Below, one piece after another: positions 51,241 to 64,000 of a stretch of DNA of 64,000 nucleotides. The position numbers were made by a program, and so were the translations under genes. Position 1 is the first letter of the stretch. Every line of letters starts with the position of its first letter. Where the stretch lies: NCBI RefSeq assembly GCF_021155765.1, contig NC_060106.1, forward strand, positions 15,402,031 to 15,466,030, in the 5' to 3' direction. The notes beneath the pieces are model-generated. The model did not search any database. It was given only the letters and a program-made list of their open reading frames with translations, and was not told the origin of the DNA. The stretch is from Diprion similis (Eukaryota > Arthropoda > Insecta > Hymenoptera > Diprionidae).

Positions 51241-52490
51241 GTGAGTAACGAGGATTTGATCCTCATCAAATATATTTGTTATAATTATGTTGTTCTTTTT
51301 CGTTTTTTGCTTTGTAATAGATTTTAATTAAAATGGTTAAATTTTGTGAAAATTTATGGACGAAGAAGTGGAGAAAAGAAGTTCTTTCGCGATATCACTC
51401 CGGTCTGCGATATAATATAGGGCAAGTTACTGCGTGCTCGATATATACGCGCAATTATCAGCGAAGCCTTGTCGCTCGTTTTCTTTTCACAAACAGAGTG
51501 AGAACTGTTCACGGTGCAGCGTATATAATACCGATTGTGGTTGTTATTGGTAATCAATCGGTGGTGGATTTTGTGCAGTTTCTCACCCTTAGGGCGATAA
51601 TGAAACAAGGCAATCAGCCCTGCATTATGCAGCGTGATTAAATTCAGATCAGCGTCATTTATACGAGAAAAAAATACTTGTTTGCATAAGCAAAATAATA
51701 AATTCATTGATTTGAAAAATGTAGGTAATCGATATAACTAATCGCTTCGGTTTTTGTACGAGGTTTGGCCATGATGTTGTCTTATATATGTGTACTTATA
51801 CCGTGACGAACGTGGCGCGCGATATCCTCCGAAATTCAATCAACGTTCCAAAAAATTTACCGTTTTTATACGCAATTAAAATTCTTACGTAGTAACCGTT
51901 CGAATTAGCAGCTCCGCGAAGTCTGAGGAATAATTTTTTATGTATCTACACCTTACTGCTGCATAATGCATAAAAATTTCATGATATGTGTAATTCTCGA
52001 TTTTTATGTCATGTTTTTTTCCGGTGTTTCTCCGAGTGAAAATAATAAGCTCTCGCTGCAATTGTTGAAAGTATTTACTTATATAAACTCAATTTGGATT
52101 TATTCCAGTTAGCTTTTTTATTCATGTTTCTTTTTTCTCTCTTGATTTTCTTTTTCTTTTTCTTTTTCTTTTTTATATTGTTTTACGATTTTTCTCATTC
52201 AACGCAGTACAGCGCTGTATATACGAAAGGCGGTACCCAAGTGTAGAAAAAAAATTAATTGGTTCGTCACGTATATTGGCAAAACAATTGTGGAACGGAA
52301 TTTCTTAAGTGGCTTATGTAACGCGTCGTGACTATAGACATTTACAGATTATATAAAGCAAAAATTGTTCTCTAGCAAATACATTCTATTTATCGTGTAT
52401 CCATAATAAGTCTTTCTCCAACTAGGAACATATCATAATTATACAAGTTAAAAAAATTTCCACATTAGAAACGCTATTCATTGTTTAAAC

Positions 52491-52526
52491 GAAGAAGAGA
52501 GAGAGAGAGAGAGGGAGAGAGAGAGA
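52491..52526. repeat. (GA)n microsatellite
   Basis: GA dinucleotides with one GG interruption over about 36 bases. Confidence 0.9.
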
Positions 52527-52899
52527 AAAAATAAACTAACGTAATGCGATCGTCACGAATTCTGCCGAATGCGAACGACCGCCATTTCTCGAATTATTAC
52601 CACCCACATCGCAATTGACTTGAACCATTTTAAAAGAAAGCTTTTAACAAACTCGACTTATACTCCAAAAAGGCACTCATGCCCGACCAACTGCTCGATT
52701 GATACCATGTTTATCGTCGAAGGTTATCGAGTTTAGTCGAATGACGCGAGTGAAACACATGCCTGGCTTATGATCAAAACATTTATCGTTATTCAGGCGC
52801 TCGCACAGAGAGACAAAAAAAGTAATAAGTAAATACTCGATACAGGATAAGAAAAATAAGAAAAACAAAGAATAAAAATATAAATTATAACGTAAGTTC

Positions 52900-52916
52900 T
52901 TTTTTTTTTTTTTTTT
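52900..52916. repeat. homopolymer T tract
   Basis: Seventeen consecutive T. Confidence 0.85.
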
Positions 52917-55710
52917 ATTATTTTATTTTGTTTGCCTTCATCTTTACTTTTACAAGAGTAATTTTCTTGTCGATAAAACTTGATCGAGTACTGTATACCC
53001 TTCTTGTCTTCTATTTCCGTTTCTCTGTCGAAAAAAAATGAGATTGAAAAAAAAAAACAAAAAAAAAAAAAAAGCGGAACGACCGCTCTTTCACTTTCTC
53101 ATACACAGCCGTAACAAATGTCGTAAATAATGAAATCTCTCTGCTCAAGTATCGCGATACGAGTAGGTATATGTTAATCGAGGACTGAGCAAAATTTCTT
53201 CCGGTACACATGAATTCCCAGGGTCTTAGAGAGAAGAAGAGAAACACCATAAAATCGCCCGCTTTGACGGTTGGCATTACGCTAATCCGCGAAAGGACGG
53301 CTTTGAAGCGATCCGTTTCATTTCGAAGAGAAACGCCGGCTTCTTCTCGGCGAGCTTTTACACCGGGGACCATTATTAACTGCGTACCTATACTCGAGCA
53401 GCAGCGCACCGTTGCAAAAGTCTGAAATAGCACAACCACGTATACGCCAATCGTTCCTTAACATAAACTGCTTACGGAAGTGGCGGGGCTATTATCCCTG
53501 TGAATTTGCAATTCATCGGCGGATGCGATCCGGATGAATTGAAACCAATCCGTTTATTCGTCTCTCTTTGAACATCCGGCTGATCAGCCAGGCCTTGCAT
53601 ACGTATATATCGTAAACGAAATTCGCGATCTGCTATTACCACTTTGAACCGAGCCCAAAAACCCTTTTCCATATTCATACAGGACGAGAACTTGTCGGGA
53701 AGACAGGAACCCGATAAGCAGTCTGTATCCTCTTTTCGATTAATTTTCATCGATCCGAAGATTCGGGGAAAAATATTGCGAATATTTTCGATCCCTTTGG
53801 CGTCGCCAATTCGATTAGAACTTGGCTCGTATTTTTGCGTTAAACTTTTACCAGCGGAAAAGACGTTAGAGAGAAAAAGTAGACGGAACATACGTTTACT
53901 GGCTTGAATGGTTTGAAATTTACTTTACTTCACCTCATTCCCGATTTTCGAGGAACGGCTTTTGCCGCCGTGAAAAACGAGACCAAATTACGAAGCCCTT
54001 AAGCTCGCAAGAAATATGTTGGTATACCTTGACAATGTGCCTCTACAGCCTATCCGAGATGCCTGACGCATTTTTCACAGCTTCCATTTACCGTGACTGG
54101 AATTTTTCACATCAGATTTTGAAGAATTCTGCCAACACTTAAATTGAAAATTGAAACTACGTTCCGTTGCGGAAAAATTTTTATAGCTTTGTTTCGGAAA
54201 ATGAAACTATCTTTTTCGGTATCTCTCTGCGACGGTATCTGACAGGCTGTAATTTATAGACACCGAGAGTAAGATATCGTTAAGTTTATCGTACACAAAG
54301 CTCACCGAGCAGGGATCTGTGTTATTTAGATTTTCATATCCCTGATTGCGATAACCGATTTTACGGTATTCAACAAAAGCCCGATATATACTGGAAACAT
54401 GTAAAAGAAACGGCTCAGGTAGATTTGTTCCATTTTTACTATAAAGAATTATTTCCTTGAAATTAACAAATATATGTCTACAACATCGACAGCATCCCGC
54501 AGAATTTCCTATTCATCTGATTATTGCGGAATCCAGAAAAAAAAATTTCTTCCAGGAATGGATCGTTAATCGGTACGCGATTGCATTATAATATCCTGCA
54601 AAAGAATAAATACAAACGAACAAAAGTGTTTTTGAATCCTAAAATTGTGTAGCCTTAAGATCATCAATAATTCCTCATTCTCTTAATGATGCCCAAAAAA
54701 TTTCACATCTACTTCCGTAATTCTCTGATCCTCTTATTTTCCAATAAGCAAGGCTCGAAAAAAGTGAAAAAAAATATCAATTCATTCGTTGTTTTTGAGC
54801 ACACTGAAAAAAAATTTTCAGTCCTAAAATGTTTTATAATTCCCCATTGAAAAAAAGCACACGCGTATATGAAAAAAATTAATAAAGAATTAGATGACAA
54901 AAAATGTTTGCATTTTCAAAATAATCCCAACTTTTTACATCTCAGAGAGCAAACGTTGATCATCAGTACCTACAGTAAAAACCATTATTTTCTAATACGT
55001 TTTGACATAAAAGTAAAAGTCTGTGCACAAAAAAATATAGCTAGATAACTTGACGCCACGGTCAAGAGTAGGTACTGAAAATAATATACGTTTCAAAAAA
55101 ATATGTAAATTGAAAAACCAGGCAATCATTTCGAGAACCTGAAGATTGATGAAATGAACTCTTTTCCAGAACTCTTTACGGTCAATTGGACGTTTGAACA
55201 TATTGAAAATATGCACAAGTTTCACGAACATTTCATAAAACCCGGGTTTATTGGAGGGGGGGAATAAAAATTGGAAGATTGAATTCTAAAACCAAACGAA
55301 CAAAAAAATGCGAGCCTTTTACGTTACCCTATATCGACTGAACTTTACATTTATCTCAATACGCGCCTTTGCTTAGACGAGCTTCTCAGGCAAGATCAAT
55401 GCACGACGACGTATCTCTTAAATCGGAGTTTCTCATTGTCCCAGATCAGCGATTTGCGAAGATTTCAGCGAAATCTAAAGCGCCTTATCGAGTCACGAGT
55501 GGCGTCGCGGCGTCGAAAACGGAGGCAGATAGTCGGCCCTGCACAGCCCTCGAATATCGAGTGTTTTCAAAGTGTCAGCCCCCGCCCTGAGACTCAAACA
55601 TTCCCGATTTCGCCAGTCGCGATTGACCCGAAGCCGCTGAGCTTAAGCCCGAAAAATTCGCGAAGAAGGCTGACCTCAACGGAGGAGAAAAGTGATCTGA
55701 CCAACGGTGT

Positions 55711-55727
55711 GGGGGGGGGGGGGGGGG
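55711..55727. repeat. homopolymer G tract (17 bases)
   Basis: Seventeen consecutive G, followed by AGG, within a GC-richer block. Such runs can form quadruplexes and are error-prone in sequencing. Confidence 0.85.
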
Positions 55728-58115
55728 AGGCTTTTCCCCCGAATCGCTTCGCGACCCCCGACTCGTCTTCGAGTTTCAATAACTTGGCAATTTGCACAAC
55801 TATAATAGAAATCTCTCTCAACGACAGAACGACGCGAGAGCGCGTGCCCAAATCGGGACATACGACGGCCATAAGCCATTCGGGGAAAACTCTAGGCCGA
55901 ATGTTGGGTGAAAGTTGAGTCAAATGTGGGAATGACGGTGACATTCATACGACGTCTTGCGCCCGAAGCCTCTATCACGGGGATTTCATTTCCTCAGGCA
56001 GCTCGTGGGAGGAACTCATCAGTTGTTCGCAAGCCTCAATCGGAGTTTGTTGACTACGATGTGGATGTGTGCGAATGTCATGCACCACACATGCAATTGG
56101 GAGGGGGGGTTGTATATGAAACAAGTGATGCGGGGATGGTGGTTCACCCCTACTAGCGGTATGCCGGAAAACGACCACATTGTCGGCTTAATCATACCCT
56201 GCAAACATTTGCCGGAGTAGCAGCTCGTGCTGCCGGATTTCCTGAAGCTTTATCCACCCTTGAAGTCTTCGTAAAGCTCTGTTTGAAAATGTCAACGGGA
56301 TGAACAACGGCTTGGAAATCGCTAATCCGTGGGGAAGTAGATTCTTGTCGAATGTTCTCTTGTTGCTTTTATTACAAGCCGCGTTCAAGCAATTCAGAAT
56401 TTCGGGCTCGTTGAATATCTTTTTTAATATTCCTTTGTCATTTGGAATGAAAATTCATCTCGACGATCTCACATTGAATGTAAACGCGATTTTTAAAAAG
56501 ACAAAGCCGTGCGTTGAAACGCGGTTGTTTGCAGGATCAACATTCTGTAAAAGCAGCTTGCGATTCCAGCCACAATTCAATCTCGAACGATTGTTCGTGA
56601 GCTTTACTCGCTAACATCGAGTTTTTGCTTATTTTTTCATTACCTTTGCCTGGTCGTGTTTGAAAATTTATTACCGCTTCGCAATATCCTGTATCAATTA
56701 ACTTATGTATCGATTGTAGGTATAACATATACTAATTGTAAACCCTATCGATGATGTATTAGCGTAACTTCCTCTGATCTATAATGCATCGCGATGTCTC
56801 GCTAATTAATCACGAAGTACGGATTACAATCTGGAGCAGTTCAAATTGGATTGAACACTCGGTAAGAAAGCTTAACCTCGAGATTAGAGGCTACGAATAC
56901 ATTTACTGAATGATGTTTTTGAAAAACTACAAATTTTATAAACGAGATGATAATCGAAATTCTTTATTTTTTTTTTGTCAACTGCGAATCCATTTAGCTG
57001 ATAACATGTCGCAATATTGTGATAGATTTTGCATCAACCCACTAGTATGTCGAGGTAATCTCACGAGAGCAGACGGTTGCAAATAGTCGTAAAACGCTGT
57101 AATCACTTGTTGAAAAAAATACAGCGGTTAATCCTAAGAGTCTTGGACTATTTTCTCAGCAGCTGATTCTACGATATTCTAGTTGTTTTCTGGAAGATTT
57201 CCGAGATGGAAATTATGAGTCGAATAAGGTTCCGGAGAATTGATTCTCGGTCGGGATTTTTTTATCCCTAAAAATTGCATAATTACTAAGGCTAGCGATT
57301 TTTAATTTCTTGCGAAAATTTTGACCGGTTTTGAAAAGCACTAGAGTCACTTGCGTCGTACGCTCTCTTATTCTGAAAACATAATTTCCCTGGCCAATTG
57401 AATTCTAAAACTTTTGCAAAAGATCTATTGCGAGTCGAGAGAGTAGTTTTCATTTGGTTAGCTTCACCCACGTTATTAGAAGTGTTCGAATATCTTCAAG
57501 AGTATATTCAATCAAGTTCTTCGTAAAAACTCTACTCGTTGAAGTAAAATTTTGAGAAATCCTTGTATACCCAAAATGAGAAAAGTTCGTAGACGGAATC
57601 TCTACGCCAATACTGTATGATTCAAATTTCACAGAATCCCAACGCACGTGAGTTATCTCGACGTTCCCAAAAAAATGCAAACTTTGCACCGAATGGCGGG
57701 GAATTCTATAGGCAACATGAGAAGAGACTTCGGTCCAAAGTCTTATTCCATATGCGAGTAATTGGTAGTTTGAGTAGTCTTCTTCGTTGCGATTCAAGTT
57801 CTATAATGTACGAGGATGAAACCGATGCGTAGAAAAAGAGCGAAAGAAGAAAGGATATTATAAAAACTGTGACTACAAAAGAAAGTGAAAGGAAAACAAT
57901 GGACAACAATGAATTAGAGGAAAAAGGATGTTTCAAAGAAATACGTCCAATACGGTGACGCCCAGGCTTAGCTTCTGCTGAAAATGTGCCCTGCTGTCAA
58001 GTGGGCGTAACGAAGCGAAGCTCCACCGCCATTTATCACTGCATTGCGTTTATTACAAGAGAAGCACGTGTGCCTCGGCCACATTCAACCGCATCATTAA
58101 GGCGAGGTTAGGGAG

Positions 58116-58142
58116 AAATAATAATAATAATGATAATAATGA
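58116..58142. repeat. (AAT)n-like imperfect microsatellite
   Basis: AAT/ATA units with one G interruption. Confidence 0.8.
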
Positions 58143-61100
58143 AATAAATTTGGTAGAGTTAAAAATTCTTCGGGAAACAGATCGCAGATAGCTGAAGAAT
58201 TTTTAAATACGCAGGCATTTACTAAAAAATGTATGGTAAATGGCTAAATTATGTGATAAATTAAAACTTCATCAGAGCGTTAGGTTTTCTTGCACTGTAT
58301 AATTATAAGCTCTTCTTGTTATATCGTGCATATTATATTGCTGTTCCTCGTTCCATTGAAGCTCGATTATCACCAATTCTCTCGGTTCTGATCAATTCTT
58401 TCCTAGCTATACCACGAAAGTTCTCGCAATACTTTGACACGTTTTACTAGATGCCTATAATACTCGGGAAAAGTTGTGCCGTTAGGTTTGTTTGTTCCCA
58501 TATTTTATATTGAGAGGAAAAACATCTCGCAGTCGAGTATACGTATAACACAAACTGACTTAAGATCGAACTTTGATAAGATAAATGTTACAGGTGTTGA
58601 TATTATGTGGGAACGAATGAACGATTAAAGTGAGGAGAAATTTTTTTGCGTACTTTAAATTTGGATGCGTGAAAAATGAAGGAGAAACTGTTAATTACAA
58701 ATGACGAGAGAATTCCCCGATGGCAACGACAGCTTGTGTTTCTACGGTTATTCTGATCGAGGATGAATTGTTTTTCCGCGAATAGCTGGAACGGCGACAA
58801 GATGAATTGGGATGATCATTCGTTGACGTCGAAACGTTTGTGACCTGCGCAAAAATTCTTATAAAACATCATGTCTATAGTTCGGAAAAAATATACACCG
58901 ATTCTTATACGATAGACAAAAGAGTAGGATGATATTTATTTATATGAAAAGATGAAGAAGAAAAAGATAAGTTTAAAGAACTTGGAAGACGGGCGTATGT
59001 GTGCGGACTATTTTCGAGGATGAGCCAAAAAACAGCAGTAGACAAGACTGAAAAGTCTCGCCGGAATCGAGACCGCAGACGCCGTTTTGACGTGTGATCG
59101 AACATTATAACGTATGTATATACGTATACATATACGTATACTTACTTATATACAGCTCTGCCCACGTGGTCGTCGCGGTTATATTCGCTGTAGAGGATTT
59201 CGCTAAATTTCGTCCCCGACTGCAGACACATTGAAGACGGATATATTTATCGACGAGTAGATATATAATTAGCGGAGCGAAGCTTATAGGCATGTGATCG
59301 CTTAGACGATTAGAATTCGGACAACTTTTGTATTCTGTCGCGAAACTTATTTGCGAAATTCGGGAGTGTAACGAGTAAAATGAAGAAATGGTAGGTCGTG
59401 TAGGAGCGGAGGGAAAGGGATGAAATTTTAGAGAAATATTTCCCGATTTCGCGTATAATACGAACTTCTCTATCGACCGGAGGATCGGCTTTGTCGAGTT
59501 ATTTTTCACATATTTGGGTGACACACTTTTGCAAGGTACCTGCGATAAATTGAAAGGAGAAAGAGAGACGCTGCCATGCGTGGATTCGGGGAGGAGGAAA
59601 ATATTACGACAAATCTCTGCGAGGGGTCAAGCCTTCGTCGATTCGATACACAGCCTCGAAAGGTCGTTGAAAGCGTCGACGGACCAACGATTCGGAAAAT
59701 TTTCGCACTCGGAGAAATTTCTCATTTTGATCAATGGATTCCTTCTGTTGATACATCATCAAAAGAATTTCGTTTTTAATTGATTTCTTACTTTTTTTCT
59801 GCTCTTGTCAATTCAGTCACAAAAATTCTGATCGGGGCAAAGAAAATTTCATTTCAACAAATTTAAGAGAATTATTTACCTGCAAAGTGTCCTGAATTAG
59901 ACGATAGTTTGCCGTTTTATTACCGGGAGAGTGTAATTCGTTTTGTGCGGTAAACCGATATTCAAGCTTCGCTCATCGATTTGAAGGAATTTTCATGCTA
60001 CCGATTAACTTAACGAAGAGGTTCAGACCAATCAAATCTCACGATCAGCGTTGGAAACGGATTACTTTTTTTTCCAGAACAGCGCGGCTGTTCGGTAAAC
60101 ATCAAACATCCGGAGAGACGGGGCCGCATAATTTATGTAACGTAATTTCTCGTAAATAAGAAAGAAGCTTTACTTTTCCACTATCGCTCAGCTAAAATTT
60201 TTCCATTAAAAAACTAAACAAGTCCAATAAAGTAATATCTGGCTGAAGCATGTTGAATGTTGACTGTCAGATTATAAGTATATAAATCATAAAATTTCCA
60301 GACAAGAATGCAGAGAGGAAAAGTGCGAGCATAAAGAGTGAAAGTTGATAAAAAACGAAAGAGGACGAGCAACAAAAGCAAGAAAAAAAAACAATAAATC
60401 ACACACATCCAAGAAGAACAACTTAATACTCGGTGCTTTAGCTTTTCACCTCAACCTGTTGAACAATTATTGTATACAAGTGTGAAAGAAGTAGTAAAAT
60501 CCATTAGACTGAGCCTCCGTCCACGGTAATAATACGCTGATTACAAAGTGGGAATCATTTTCATTATTCATTTCGCAAGAGACGTTAATGCGAAAGGTCT
60601 TTAGCCCGGAGTCACGGCGTACATACATTAGGTGCACAGACACATGTATAATGTCGACAATGCGCTGTAACGCGATGACTTTCATCCCCGTTGGAATATT
60701 TCATTTTCAACCATTTACTCCTCTCCTTATTCTCCTGGGAACACTTTTCTTGTGCTAATGTATGATGTGTATAACGAGATACTTGTGGTACCGCGATCCC
60801 CGCAGTGGATATACAAGCCGAGGGTAATTTGCAACGCGAAAAGTAAAGTTTTTTTTTTCCTCGTTCGCAGAAACTCGGCGCTTTGATGACAGGCGAAAAC
60901 TTGTGAGGTGAGTAATCTCGTTTTTTCTACTTCTGTCTCTGTTTCTTCAAATGAGCTCGCTCGTTCAAATAAGCTCTGCCACATCGGACAACTTCGGGTA
61001 TTACGGATGGACTCACGCTCTCATGAATCCCCGTATTTACTTTTTATTACACGAAGCACATCTTCTGCTACCGTATAATAGGTACAACGCTGACTTTATA

Positions 61101-64000
61101 TATAACCGACGCCGTTTCCCCTTCTCTAAGTCAAAAGCTTTTACATTCCGGTTTCCGCCAAATTAGCCGGATGCTGTATATATATATACGTCACCGGCAC
61201 CGGCACTTCTTCATACTAAAGTGAATCCGCTAAGGTACGTTGGATTAGAAATGTAGCGGAAAAAACTGTTTCCATAAAATAATGTGCGGCTCAACTTTTC
61301 ACTGTACTTAAATATCATTTTTTTTTTTTATTAGTAAATCGTATTCGCACGAAAGTTCGGTGTATTTACGTGAATTAACTTGTCAATGTCAATGATTTGA
61401 TGAGATATTTTAAAAAACCTATAACAACTTGGAAGAGAAAAAAATAACCGCAAAGTTTGTCGCCCTCCTTGTATAATAAATATATATCTATGTATATAAT
61501 GTATGCGTAATAAACAGTGTTAATTTATTATACAAGCTAAAAAATCTAGTAGTGTTTACGCTAACGGCGACGTTTTGATCCGTAAAAACTTTGTTTATGT
61601 ATTTATAAATAAAAGTCGTAATATTTATTGAAGCAGTAACACGAGAAGGAGAGAGAGAAAGAGAGAAAGAGACGGCAGTAATGTAGTGATGACTTTTAAC
61701 GAGATGTTATCATTCGAGAGGTAGGCTGAATCACAGGTAGAGAGGAGAGAGTCATATGCTGTCATATTTCACACGTCACTCGAAACCCGGTTTAACATCG
61801 GATGAATCCAACACTCGTTTACACACGGAACCTACTTGAATGTGTTCCCGCGGTTTCCGGCAGGGCGTCGCTAAAATACACCTTTTTGAAATTTAATTTT
61901 TACATATGTTGAAAAAATATTCGTCCGTGAGGAGACTACGCGAGTAGTTCAGAGCCGGAGATTTGCGTTTCAGTGATACATCAACCCGAACCACATTTCC
62001 TACTTTGGCGACAAGTTTGACCGAAATTACTCAAACGGGTATCTGGTTCAGCTGCCACGTGTCTCGGGCCGATTTATTTTTCAATCTGTATAACTAAATT
62101 TTGAAGAAGGAGAGAATAAAAAAAACGAAAAAGGGTAGATTATTGGAGAATCGCAAGCGGAGCACCAGAAGTGGTAAAAAATTTCAAACAGATCGCGGAT
62201 CGAGGGGTTGACGAGGCAATAATACTCCTTTGGAAAGACGAATTCTTACCCTTCCGAAGCCCGCGAGGTGATTCGACTCGGGTTCAACACCGCGAAATTG
62301 AGAAATGCCCGAAGTTTCGAAGTTGTTTGAAAAATCTGGTTAAATTTTTGGTATGCCTGGAAATTAGGGACTTCAGAGGGGGTGGAGGTTCGTTTCGTAA
62401 TGCGTGGAGTACGAAGCGGGATAAGAAATGCGGAGTAAATTATCCAGCGATATCTGAATAGCTTCCGCGGTCTTCAGAGTCCAGAAATAGCGCGAAAACG
62501 TCATAAGAGTGATAAATTTTATTCGATCTCAAGTTCAAGTTCTCGAGTTGTTACATCAACGGATATAACACGGATGATAGATAAGTACTCGTTCATCGCT
62601 GCTCCAAGCTATCTGCCATTTGATTAGATCAAATTGGAAAAATAGCAATTTCAAATAGACAGCAGCGATCAGGTTCAATCAGCTGAGGCAAGTGCATCAA
62701 ATATATTATTCAATGTCGGTCTGCGAACTACGTTGATGGAAGCAATTGGCCGCACGGGTAAAACCACACGCGACTTTCTGAAGCGAATTTATTATATATT
62801 GCACGTGTACGTATAACTGATCGATGCATCGGCAATATCCATCGGCTTCGCTGCACGGCCACGTGGGTGGAATTTTTGCAATCATGTATACCTATATTGC
62901 AAGCTGCAGTGAACTTCTGTATCGCGTCATCGCTTTTGTAGTACGTAGGTACGTATAATACGTGGTTTCAACATCTGTTCAAATTGCAGGGGATGAATCG
63001 GGCGATAAATTTGTACGGGAATGAGAAACGAGCGGAGAATAATTGCCGAGCATTTCTCGGAATATCCGTATATATACGACACGGTGACGACACTTGCGGA
63101 AAATTCTCCGGGAAAATTGACAGGATACGAATTCAATGAATCGCAAACAATACAGAAATCAGCGATTAGTTAGCGACGTTATTTCCCCGAGGGTTTGCGA
63201 ATTTTCTTGAAACTGGAATTTACTATCCGGCATATCGGGCGAATGATAATTAGATCGAGTCGACGGTGGAAATTTAATATTCCTACGGAATTTGTCTGAT
63301 TAATTATACAGTTGTACAGTTCCTGCAGGTTATTAGAGAACTTTGACACTTTATATACTCGCTTCTCACCCTGCGAACTCCGATCTTCAACCTGGAGGTT
63401 CGTTGGTTATTGGAGCGGAATGGAACGGCTGAAATCTTGTATTGCCATAAATTTAGTTAATTAGCCTCTGGATGAAAACCACTCACGTAGGTAATAATAG
63501 GTTCGGCGTAAACATGCATGTAGAGGAGATGCGTCGCCTCGAGAATATGCAAGATCAATATACCAGACTTGAGTGTCGGAGAGAGCGTGTGGCGCGTGAT
63601 TTTGCACCCAGAATCAAGAACTTATCCCAACATCGCATCTCTGGTTTTCAATAAGTTCCGAGTGAAAATTAGCAGCGAGATGTTATTGACGCAATTAGTC
63701 TATCATCCCGAATGTAAAACAGATTAAAGTCAAGTATATCCGGATAATTGGATGCAGCTGCAGCATCCGGAGGGATTTGGATGCCTATAAATTATAGATA
63801 TCGGGTTATATATAACTGAAAGCTTTTCAATTTCCTGGGTATAAGAAGAGATGGCGGAATAAATCCGTCAGCGTTTCCGATTTATACATGTGTATAAATG
63901 TTATAAAAACGTTGGGTAAATTTGTAACGCAATTCGGCGAGATACCCTCTTCACTCGATATATGCTAGAGGGATGAAATCTGATTAATTTCTACCACACC

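Larger units (their letters stand above)
51241..64000. other. gene-poor right end, possible long intron
   Basis: No coding exon is recognisable in 12.8 kb. Contents: a TTTTTC tract (52149-52172), a GA array (52491-52526), T and A homopolymers (52900-52916, 53048-53073), a 17-base G run (55711-55727), a GC-richer block at 55400-55960, a TAA/AAT array (58116-58142), TACGTA-type palindromes near 59105-59150, and a GA-rich stretch near 61650-61672. An ATG-started 139-codon frame on the minus strand (53472-53891) has no domain I recognise. Confidence 0.4.

Noticed and set aside
53011-53439. 142-codon minus-strand frame
   Set aside because: The C-terminal part is a Phe run from the A-rich homopolymer; there is no ATG start or recognisable domain.
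55436-55918. 160-codon plus frame
   Set aside because: Crosses the 17-base G run, so the frame is unreliable; no ATG start and no domain.
61469-61536. Inverted CTTGTATAATAAAT / TTTATTATACAAG pair
   Set aside because: About 14 bp in very AT-rich DNA with a 40-base loop; no match to a known microRNA was recognised and chance is plausible.
1-64000. CRISPR arrays, rRNA, bacterial operons, viral or retroelement polymerase genes
   Set aside because: None seen; no regular repeat-spacer array, no rRNA-like blocks and no reverse transcriptase or transposase motifs in the reading frames.

Overview
The window reads as animal nuclear DNA from an insect. It holds small two-exon genes with GT-AG introns, TATA boxes, AATAAA signals and many microsatellites. 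The four confident genes all encode RR-1 type (Rebers-Riddiford, chitin_bind_4) cuticular proteins. CpG is common in the non-coding DNA and the overall composition is moderately AT-rich. Together with the style of the proteins (insect larval cuticle or endocuticle structural glycoproteins), this makes a hymenopteran, perhaps a sawfly, my best guess. That assignment is inference, not something I could test.

Layout: all confident genes lie in the first 25 kb. CPR-1 (+, CDS 451-1367) and CPR-2 (-, 5104-5904) converge. CPR-2 and CPR-3 (+, 17965-19398) diverge across about 12 kb. CPR-3 and CPR-4 (-, 23071-24404) converge. Every gene has the same architecture: a TATA box, a first coding exon of only 4-5 codons, a phase-0 intron of 0.4-1.0 kb, and one exon carrying the rest of the signal peptide and the chitin-binding domain. 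CPR-2 and CPR-3 are close paralogues that align without gaps (about 80 of 127 positions identical by hand count). CPR-1 and CPR-4 are more diverged and carry non-consensus residues inside the R&R domain. Together these would be secreted by epidermis and bind chitin in the procuticle.

The remaining 39 kb (about 24.6-64 kb) contains no gene I can recognise. It holds microsatellites, a foldback (MITE-like) element at 26060-26398, a degenerate 26-30 bp tandem repeat near 47.84-48.06 kb, and a few GC-rich islands. One island (about 50.58-51.24 kb) ends in a good splice donor and could be a non-coding first exon of a gene continuing to the right. A second foldback element lies at 12558-12900 inside the CPR-2/CPR-3 intergenic space.

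I did not find a clear undescribed system. The better leads are the divergent R&R domains of CPR-4 and CPR-1, the two long-arm foldback elements, the paired TATAAAAG boxes at 31.1-31.2 kb followed by a cuticle-like mini-exon, and a cysteine-spaced reading frame at 30.2-30.6 kb on the minus strand.
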